Part shown: positions 1 to 4,873 of the stretch, piece by piece
How the letters are laid out: each line of letters begins with the position of its first letter
Numbering within the stretch: the stretch's first letter is position 1
Assembly (NCBI GenBank): GCA_003136335.1
Contig: PLEA01000161.1
Span: 1 to 6,406 of the forward strand
Length of the DNA stretch: 6,406 nt
Direction of reading: 5' to 3'
DNA from: Acidobacteriaceae bacterium
GTDB taxonomy: Bacteria; Acidobacteriota; Terriglobia; Terriglobales; SbA1
Notes under the pieces: generated by a model
Told to the model about the DNA's origin: nothing
The model's database searches: none
The model's input: only the letters and a program-made list of their open reading frames with translations
Program-made: the position numbers and the translations under genes

Positions 1-994
1 CGGCTTTCTCATAGCCTTCGGTTCCCGCCGGGATGACCGTCCACGCATGCGCTTGCTGCTCGAGGTCAGCCAGCGCGGCATTCGTCCATGCGATGGGCGA
101 GTGCAGTTCGAGCCAGCGGTCTGCGAAACGGGCCGGCAATGCTTTGCGAAACTCTGATCGCAATGCCGTTATAGTTCTCGGAGTCTTTGGATCGCGGAAC
201 ATCACTGTCAAATTGGTTCCCGGCGCGATGTCGATCAGAATCTCCGACGGTTTCTTCCAGTAGGACGATATCTGCAGAATCGCGGGACCGCTCAGGCCGC
301 GATGAGTGATGAGCATCTTTTCGCGGAACTGCTGCCCTCTGCACGAGGCGATCACGTCGGTGGAAACGCCTGTCAGATCGCAGTAGCGGGATCGACCTTC
401 CGCATTCAGCAGCAGCGGCACCAGTCCCGGCCATGGCTCGCGGATCTTCATTCCGAACTGCCGCGCCAGGTCGTAGCCAAATGAGGTCGCGCCCATCTTC
501 GGAATTGATAAGCCCCCGGTCGCGACCACCAACGTGGGCGCGTGGAATTCTGCGCTGGCCGCATGCACTACAAACTCTGTGGTTCGTTTCACCTCGTGAA
601 TCTTTGTGTTCAGGAAAACATTCACCCCAGCGGACGAGCACTCTTCTTCGAGCATTCCCAGGATGTCGCGAGCCGACCGGTCGCAAAACAATTGGCCTAG
701 CGTCTTTTCGTGGTACGGAATGCGATGCTTCTCGACGAGTGCGATGAAATCTGCGGGCGTGTAGCGGGTCAGCAACGACTTGGCAAAATGCGGATTGGCG
801 GAGAAGAAATTCTCGGCCCGGCAGTGGAGGTTGGTGAAATTGCAGCGGCCGCCGCCGGAGATGAGAATCTTTTTGCCCAGGCGGTCGGCGTGTTCGAGAA
901 CCGCGACGCGGCGTCCGCGCTTGCCCGCCTCGATGGCGCACATCAGGCCGGCTGCGCCACCGCCGAGAATCAGTGCATCGAAATGATGGGTCAC
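1..994 (-). CDS. HI0933/BaiN-type FAD-dependent oxidoreductase, 3' end cut by window
   Basis: Flavoprotein of the HI0933/YhiN/BaiN family, members of which are usually annotated as NAD(P)/FAD-dependent or 'aminoacetone oxidase family' enzymes; the physiological substrate is unknown here. Reading from a GTG at 994-992 gives 331 residues with no stop before the window edge. Visible motifs in order are a Rossmann dinucleotide fold GGGAAG (11-16) with an acidic E34 ending the second strand, the family signature GGGRCNFTN (47-55), ATGGLSIPKMG (158-168), and THRGLSGPAILQ (230-241). Family members are roughly 390-420 residues long, so the last 60-90 residues should lie outside the window. GTG was chosen because it sits 10 codons before the glycine motif and no ATG precedes it. 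A GAGG lies 18 bases upstream, too far to be a convincing ribosome site. The REP-like interval 995-1136 separates it from the gene upstream, so co-transcription is uncertain. Family assignment is firm; the reaction is not. Confidence 0.93.
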   Translation of the reverse strand, partial: MTHHFDALILGGGAAGLMCAIEAGKRGRRVAVLEHADRLGKKILISGGGRCNFTNLHCRAENFFSANPHFAKSLLTRYTPADFIALVEKHRIPYHEKTLGQLFCDRSARDILGMLEEECSSAGVNVFLNTKIHEVKRTTEFVVHAASAEFHAPTLVVATGGLSIPKMGATSFGYDLARQFGMKIREPWPGLVPLLLNAEGRSRYCDLTGVSTDVIASCRGQQFREKMLITHRGLSGPAILQISSYWKKPSEILIDIAPGTNLTVMFRDPKTPRTITALRSEFRKALPARFADRWLELHSPIAWTNAALADLEQQAHAWTVIPAGTEGYEKA

Positions 995-1050
995 GTTGGA
1001 GTGAACAGCGTACCTCAGCGCCTGAAGCCGGTGCATTCTGCGACGTTTAC

Positions 1051-1070
1051 GGCACGACTGAAGTCGTGCC
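1051..1070. repeat. REP-like perfect palindrome, 8-9 bp stem
   Basis: GGCACGACT and its reverse complement AGTCGTGCC flank a two-base centre, giving a very stable hairpin on either strand (8 bp with a TGAA loop on the plus strand). On the transcribed strand it is followed by GTAAAC rather than a T tract, so it is not a standard intrinsic terminator. It lies between the uncharacterised gene and the flavoprotein gene. A weaker imperfect hairpin with a similar CTGAAG core lies just to the left (about 1018-1035). I recall very similar palindromes as abundant intergenic repeats in acidobacterial genomes; that is recall, not a search. Confidence 0.75.
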
Positions 1071-1118
1071 CTTTCCCCAACCACAACATCTACGGGACCA
1101 CGGAGTCGTGCCCTTTCC
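1062..1118. repeat. 15-base direct repeat overlapping the palindrome
   Basis: AGTCGTGCCCTTTCC occurs at 1062-1076 and again, identically, at 1104-1118, 42 bases apart. The first copy includes the right arm of the palindrome at 1051-1070. The second copy has only a degenerate left arm (GGGACCACGG at 1094-1103), so it looks like a decayed or truncated second unit of the same element. Together the pieces fill most of the 142-base gap between the two flanking genes. Confidence 0.7.
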
Positions 1119-1136
1119 AAACTAGACGCAGAACAC

Positions 1137-1850
1137 TTACATGTAAAACAAGCTCAGCCGCGGGAGGCCAAATTTCTCCAACAGGCGCTTGTGAACGTAT
1201 TGCTTCTGCAGTTGGTCGATCTGCGCGGCGGACATCTTCCGGCGGTAGGGAGCGAGATCGCGGTCGGCTTCCGCGCGCACCGTGACAATCTCTTCATCGG
1301 GAGTTGACGCCAGCAGCATCGCAAAAAGCTTTTCCTCTAGCACCGTGAGGCGGCGCTCCAGGTCTTCCAAACCTGCCGCGGGTTTCTTTTCTATTTCTTC
1401 CGCAAGATAGCGCAGAGTCTTCGCAACCTCCAAGGCAAGCGCGGGGACTCCGCCGCCCTCGGGCAACTTCGCGGCTTCCAGCAAATCTGCATTGCGACGC
1501 AGGAAAGGCGCGACTACCTCTGGTTCAAAACCTTGTCCGGCGCTGGGTTTCAGCGCGGGCGCCGGGTCGCCAGCAGCCGCGCCTACCGCTGCTTCTTTCA
1601 TGTCTTCCGCCGCGGCCAGAATTTCCTGCGAACAGAATCCCAGGCCGTTTATTTTCCGCGTCTTGGAAGGGCGCCTTTCGTAGTGTTCGAAAGTCACGTC
1701 AATGCCGCGCAGCACAGCCTCCAGCGGAATTCCCGCATCCCTCCAGGTCTCCATCAGCACCCAGTCCAGTGGGGATAGCCGTAGGATCCCCCCCCAGCGG
1801 CGCTGAAAGTGCTCCTCGATCTCTGTGAAGTAATTGAAGTAATTTTCCAC
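1137..1850 (-). CDS. Uncharacterised mostly helical protein encoded directly after coaX
   Basis: I do not recognise a named domain in this 237-residue protein and assign no function. It has no signal peptide or membrane segment, so it is probably cytosolic. The N-terminal part (1-80) looks like a compact helical domain rich in aromatic residues (MENYFNYFTEIEEHF, then SPLDWVLMETWRDAGIPLEAVLRGID). A low-complexity Ala/Gly/Pro hinge follows (about 85-107). Residues about 137-180 are charged and leucine-rich, likely a helical hairpin or short coiled coil. The C-terminal part (about 195-232) is basic and helical. It starts with GTG, two sense codons after the coaX stop and in the same frame, with no clear Shine-Dalgarno sequence, so reinitiation or coupling with coaX is likely. 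A run of eight G on the coding strand falls at codons 18-20. My impression that similar proteins sit beside coaX in acidobacteria is recall, not a search. Frame-consistent composition over the whole length makes a real gene likely. Confidence 0.82.
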   Translation of the reverse strand: MENYFNYFTEIEEHFQRRWGGILRLSPLDWVLMETWRDAGIPLEAVLRGIDVTFEHYERRPSKTRKINGLGFCSQEILAAAEDMKEAAVGAAAGDPAPALKPSAGQGFEPEVVAPFLRRNADLLEAAKLPEGGGVPALALEVAKTLRYLAEEIEKKPAAGLEDLERRLTVLEEKLFAMLLASTPDEEIVTVRAEADRDLAPYRRKMSAAQIDQLQKQYVHKRLLEKFGLPRLSLFYM

Positions 1851-1856
1851 GGCTGG

Positions 1857-2792
1857 TCAGCGGGCAGAACGCGAGGGCGTCGACGCCCCGCCATTCTTTG
1901 ATTTTGGCTGCGCCTCTTTTGATGACAGCTTCGACTCGGCCTTGGGCGCGGCTTTCGCCGAAGCTGAATCCTTGCGCGCCGGCCTATTCCGCTCCCAGAT
2001 GATGCGCAAGCCTTCGAGGGTCAGAAAGTCGTCCACGTGCTTCATATATTTCGATCCGGTGCCGATCATGGGTCCCAGCCCGCCGGTCGCAATCACGTGC
2101 GTCTCTTGTCCCAACTCCGCCAGTAGAAGTTCGAGGATGCCATCGACCAGCCCGAGATATCCGTAATAGAGACCCGATTGCAGGCTGCCCACGGTGTTGG
2201 AGCCGATGACGCGGGCGGGTTTGCGAATCTCGACGCGCGGCAGCCGCGCGGTGCGTTCAAAGAGCGCGTCTGCGGAGATGCCGATACCCGGGCAGATCAC
2301 TCCGCCAAGGTATTCGCCCTTCGCAGAGACGCAGTCGAACGTGGTGGCCGTGCCGAAATCGACGACCACACAGGGACCGCCGTACTTTTCGAAGGCCGCT
2401 ACAGCGTTGACAATGCGGTCTGCCCCCACCTCCGCCGGATTGTCGTAGTGCACCGGCATTCCGGTCTTTATTCCGGGTTCGATGTAGAGAGGGCGCAAAT
2501 TGAAATAGCGCTCGCATACTTGGCGCAGCACGGGATCGAGCGGCGGAACTACCGACGAGATCACGATGCCGTGAATGCCTTTCGACTCGAGCCCGGCCAT
2601 GGAAAACAAGTTACGGAACAGCACTCCGTACTCATCCACGGTGCTGGTGCGGGAGGTGGCGACGCGCCAGTTGGCCACCAGCCGCTCGTAACGCGGAGTC
2701 TCGTCCGGCTCGCCGGCCGGGGGCCCCTCGGCGACGCCGGCGAAGACGCCCAGCACAGTATTCGTATTGCCGACGTCGATGACGAGAAGCAT
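1857..2792 (-). CDS. coaX: Type III pantothenate kinase with basic C-terminal tail
   Basis: Phosphorylates pantothenate with ATP, the first step of coenzyme A synthesis, in the cytosol. Type III enzymes belong to the ASKHA fold, need a monovalent cation and are generally not inhibited by CoA. Visible motifs: phosphate-binding DVGNTNT (6-12), PAEVGADR (119-126) containing the conserved catalytic-type Asp124, a second glycine/threonine loop DFGTATTFD (145-153), PGIGISADALFERTARLP (168-185) and ATGGLG (235-240). The fold should end near residue 268. The protein is 311 residues against about 255-270 for typical family members, because of a Lys/Ala/Ser/Pro-rich tail (270-311). There is also a small Gly/Pro-rich insertion near residues 21-34. 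The ATG at 2792-2790 directly precedes the first beta strand and motif, so the start is secure although no good Shine-Dalgarno sequence is visible. It lies 46 bases after birA, with a palindrome between, and its TGA is followed in frame by the next gene. Confidence 0.97.
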   Translation of the reverse strand: MLLVIDVGNTNTVLGVFAGVAEGPPAGEPDETPRYERLVANWRVATSRTSTVDEYGVLFRNLFSMAGLESKGIHGIVISSVVPPLDPVLRQVCERYFNLRPLYIEPGIKTGMPVHYDNPAEVGADRIVNAVAAFEKYGGPCVVVDFGTATTFDCVSAKGEYLGGVICPGIGISADALFERTARLPRVEIRKPARVIGSNTVGSLQSGLYYGYLGLVDGILELLLAELGQETHVIATGGLGPMIGTGSKYMKHVDDFLTLEGLRIIWERNRPARKDSASAKAAPKAESKLSSKEAQPKSKNGGASTPSRSAR

Positions 2793-2805
2793 GTTCTTAG
2801 TCTGA

Positions 2806-2844
2806 CCGTAGCGCCGCCGTCCCGGCGGCTGGCCGGCGCTACGG
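2806..2844. repeat. GC-rich palindrome over the birA stop codon
   Basis: CCGTAGCGCCG (2806-2816) is perfectly repeated in inverse as CGGCGCTACGG (2834-2844), an 11-bp stem with a 17-base centre. An alternative inner hairpin, GCCGCCG-TCC-CGGCGGC (2813-2829), shares bases with the left arm, so the two foldings compete. The birA TAG (2841-2839) and its last Pro codon lie in the right arm, and the element ends 13 bases before the coaX ATG. No T tract follows on the transcribed strand (it reads TCAGACTAAG), so termination is doubtful. It could be a REP-like element, an mRNA-stability hairpin, or a structure affecting coaX translation. Confidence 0.7.
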
Positions 2845-3789
2845 CTCCCTTACCGTTCCGCTTAATACGATCTGCATACCGCGGGCGGTTCGCACCTGCA
2901 AAAAGCCGCGAGCATCCAGGCCCTCGGTCGTTCCCTCAAAGGCTGAACCATTCTCTTCAATGCGCACGGCCTTGCCCTGCACCCAGGAGGAATTCTCGGC
3001 GAAACACCGCAGAATCGACTCCCGCGCATCCGAGTGCTCCAGCAACTCGCGATACTCGCGCTCGAGTGATTTTAGCAAAGCGGCCACCAACTCGACCCGC
3101 GACCATTCGCTTCCGGTCGCCAGACGCAGCGAGGTCGCTGGCAAATCCTTGGGGAAACTAGCCTGATTCACGTTGATGCCGACGCCCACCACGATGTAGC
3201 GGACGCGGGTGGCCTCGGCATTCATCTCGGTGAGAATTCCACAGACTTTCTTGCCTCCGATTAGAACGTCGTTGGGCCACTTCAGATCGGCAGTGACCCG
3301 CGAGTCGACCTGCTGAATGGCCGCGCGTACCGCGAGCCCTGCCGCCAGTGACAGTACCAGTACTTCCGACGGTGGCAGAGTGGGCCGCACGACTACCGAG
3401 CAATAAATTCCGGTCGAACGCGGCGACTGCCACGAGTTGGCTCCTCGACCGCGGCCTGCGAGTTGCTCTTCGGCAAGGAACACGCTGCCTTCCGGAGCGC
3501 CTTCCGCCGCGGCGGCCATCGCCGCCGTATTGGTCGAACCGATTTTGTAAAAATGATGAAGATGCGTATCGAAGATAGTGCCGCGTAGCAGCGGCCGCAA
3601 AATTTCCGGCAAGAGCAGGTCCGGAACCGAGCGCAGCCGATATCCGGTTGAGGGATGGCCCGCCACATCCACACCCAAACCGCGCAATTGCTGAATCAGA
3701 CGCCACACGTCGGAGCGGTTGGAAGAGATTTCCTGGGCGATCTTGGTTCCGCTCACCACGACGGTGGCGTGCTCCATCAGCAAGTGCAC
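2839..3789 (-). CDS. birA: Biotin-protein ligase with N-terminal helix-turn-helix
   Basis: Activates biotin to biotinyl-5'-AMP and transfers it to a lysine of biotin carrier domains such as that of acetyl-CoA carboxylase. The 316 residues from GTG are close to E. coli BirA (about 321). Residues 1-52 form an HTH_11-type winged helix ending in GHPSTGYRL, so this is a group II enzyme that could also repress transcription; no biotin-operator-like dyad was seen in the window. Catalytic domain: STN (85-87), GRGRGANSW (112-120), KWPNDVLIGGKKVCGIL (170-186) and GVGINVN (202-208), followed by a small C-terminal beta domain. E. coli has GRGRRGRKW at the nucleotide loop; the critical second Arg is kept (Arg115), but the next residues differ. 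The start is uncertain: the first helix of the HTH seems to begin before this GTG, and the frame is open upstream to 3946 without ATG, GTG or TTG. The TAG stop lies inside the arm of a palindrome. Confidence 0.95.
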   Translation of the reverse strand: MHLLMEHATVVVSGTKIAQEISSNRSDVWRLIQQLRGLGVDVAGHPSTGYRLRSVPDLLLPEILRPLLRGTIFDTHLHHFYKIGSTNTAAMAAAAEGAPEGSVFLAEEQLAGRGRGANSWQSPRSTGIYCSVVVRPTLPPSEVLVLSLAAGLAVRAAIQQVDSRVTADLKWPNDVLIGGKKVCGILTEMNAEATRVRYIVVGVGINVNQASFPKDLPATSLRLATGSEWSRVELVAALLKSLEREYRELLEHSDARESILRCFAENSSWVQGKAVRIEENGSAFEGTTEGLDARGFLQVRTARGMQIVLSGTVREP

Positions 3790-3922
3790 GATGCGGCCGA
3801 GTCGCAGATCGGTGGGCTGGTGCGCTGCGGGCGTTTTGGCGCGCGAAGACTGCCTCCGGATTGTGCCGGTCTTGGGGATGCGGAGATTATGCGCGAATTG
3901 CGGCCAAACAACAATCGTTCCT
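3790..3922. other. nadC-birA spacer, possible unannotated birA 5' end
   Basis: These 133 bases hold no recognisable RNA gene or terminator. The birA frame stays open through all of it, from the in-frame TGA at 3948-3946, without ATG, GTG or TTG. The codons just upstream of the annotated GTG read DLRLGRI, which would complete the first helix of the winged-helix domain. A GGAGG on the minus strand (3857-3853) resembles a strong ribosome site, but no usual start codon lies at a suitable distance in any frame. Confidence 0.4.
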
Positions 3923-4816
3923 TCAGGCCGGGACGACTCGCATGCTCAGATCCGCCGCCTGGGGCGAGTGCGTCAGCAGACCCACGGAGATGAAGTCGAC
4001 GCCGGTCTCGGCATAGGCGCGAACATTCTCCAGGCGAATTCCGCCGGAGCATTCCACCGGGATGCGGCGGCCGTCCTTCTGCACCTCAGGCTGCGCGCAG
4101 CGCTCGACCGCGCGGCGCACATCCTCGACCGACATGTTGTCCAGCAGAATGGCTTCGCCGCCGTGAGCCAACGCCAGCTCGAGTTCCGCGAGCGTACGCA
4201 CTTCCACTTCGATGATCTGCGAGCCGCGGCGGTTGCGCACGGCGCGCTCCAGAGCGGGCACAATGCCGCCCGCCAGGGCGATGTGATTATTTTTGATGAG
4301 CACGCCGTCGGAGAGATCGAGCCGGTGGTTCTGTCCGCCGCCGCAGCGCACAGCGTTCTTATCAATCACGCGCAGGCCGGGCGCGGTCTTGCGCGTATCG
4401 AGAACCCGCGCCTTCGTGCCCGACACAGCTTCCACGAACTTCCGGGTCAAGGTCGCGATCCCGCTCATGCGCTGCAGGAAATTGAGAATGACGCGTTCAC
4501 AGGAAAGAACCACCCGCGCATTGTGGCGGATGACCGCAACGGACTGTCCCTTATGCAGGCGCACGCCATCGAAAATCTCAGGATGCGTGGTGACCTCGTA
4601 GTGAGCGGTGACGGCTCCGTCGAGCAGGGCATACACGTCGAGAATGCGGGCCACACACCCGATGCCGGCAAGAATGCAGTCCTGCTTGGAGACGATCGTC
4701 GCGGAAGCTCGCTGGTTGGGGTCGATGCAGGCATAGCTGGTAGCATCGCGCGTCGCCCGATCTTCGACCAGCGCGTTCTCCAGCATTGCGGTAAGGCGTC
4801 TTGAGTTCCTATCCAT
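3923..4816 (-). CDS. nadC: Nicotinate-nucleotide pyrophosphorylase (quinolinate phosphoribosyltransferase)
   Basis: Converts quinolinate and phosphoribosyl pyrophosphate to nicotinate mononucleotide, CO2 and pyrophosphate, the entry point of de novo NAD synthesis; cytosolic and normally dimeric or hexameric. Length of 297 residues is normal for the family. Conserved pieces: ERVILNFLQRMSGIAT (107-122), DTRKTAPGLR (140-149), RCGGGQNHR (157-165), LIKNNHI (173-179), EVEV (203-206), LLDNM (224-228), ECSGGI (255-260) and the C-terminal GVDFISVGLLTHS (272-284). By family knowledge the substrate-contacting residues correspond to Arg108, Arg142, Lys143, His164, Arg165, Lys175, Glu203 and Asp226, all present. 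ATG at 4816-4814 was chosen; a second ATG at codon 11 is possible since neither has a strong ribosome site. nadA and nadB are not in the window. It lies 57 bases after valS and 133 bases before birA, consistent with an operon leading into the cofactor genes. Confidence 0.97.
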   Translation of the reverse strand: MDRNSRRLTAMLENALVEDRATRDATSYACIDPNQRASATIVSKQDCILAGIGCVARILDVYALLDGAVTAHYEVTTHPEIFDGVRLHKGQSVAVIRHNARVVLSCERVILNFLQRMSGIATLTRKFVEAVSGTKARVLDTRKTAPGLRVIDKNAVRCGGGQNHRLDLSDGVLIKNNHIALAGGIVPALERAVRNRRGSQIIEVEVRTLAELELALAHGGEAILLDNMSVEDVRRAVERCAQPEVQKDGRRIPVECSGGIRLENVRAYAETGVDFISVGLLTHSPQAADLSMRVVPA

Positions 4817-4835
4817 ATACAGGTTGGTTACGAAA

Positions 4836-4864
4836 GCTGTGGGGACAGCCGACCTCCACTGTCC
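4836..4864. repeat. Small overlapping inverted repeats in the valS-nadC spacer
   Basis: GCTGT-GGGG-ACAGC (4836-4849) is a short hairpin, and GGACAG (4843-4848) is also inversely repeated by CTGTCC (4859-4864) ten bases away. They lie in the 57-base gap between the valS stop and the nadC start. There is no T tract and no resemblance I can defend to a known NAD-regulator operator. Stems this short are common by chance in GC-rich DNA. Confidence 0.3.
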
Positions 4865-4873
4865 TCACATGGT

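Noticed and set aside
66..941. 291-residue open frame on the minus strand
   Set aside because: It is an out-of-frame shadow of the flavoprotein gene. The neighbouring minus frame carries all family motifs (GGGAAG, GGGRCNFTN, GLSGP), while this one is an Arg-rich sequence without any.
1041..1053. GTTTAC resembling a half-site of the E. coli biotin operator
   Set aside because: Only one short half-site match, no inverted partner at the proper distance, and it lies far from any biotin gene promoter.
2178..3161. 327-residue open frame on the plus strand
   Set aside because: Antisense to coaX and birA, crosses the palindrome between them and has the His/Arg-rich composition of a shadow frame.
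3719..4804. 361-residue open frame on the plus strand
   Set aside because: It lies entirely antisense to nadC and birA, whose identity is certain; long antisense frames are expected in GC-rich DNA. The translation shows no recognisable motif.
4836..4849. Possible intrinsic terminator after valS
   Set aside because: The stem is only 5 bp and no T tract follows it on the minus strand, so termination cannot be claimed.
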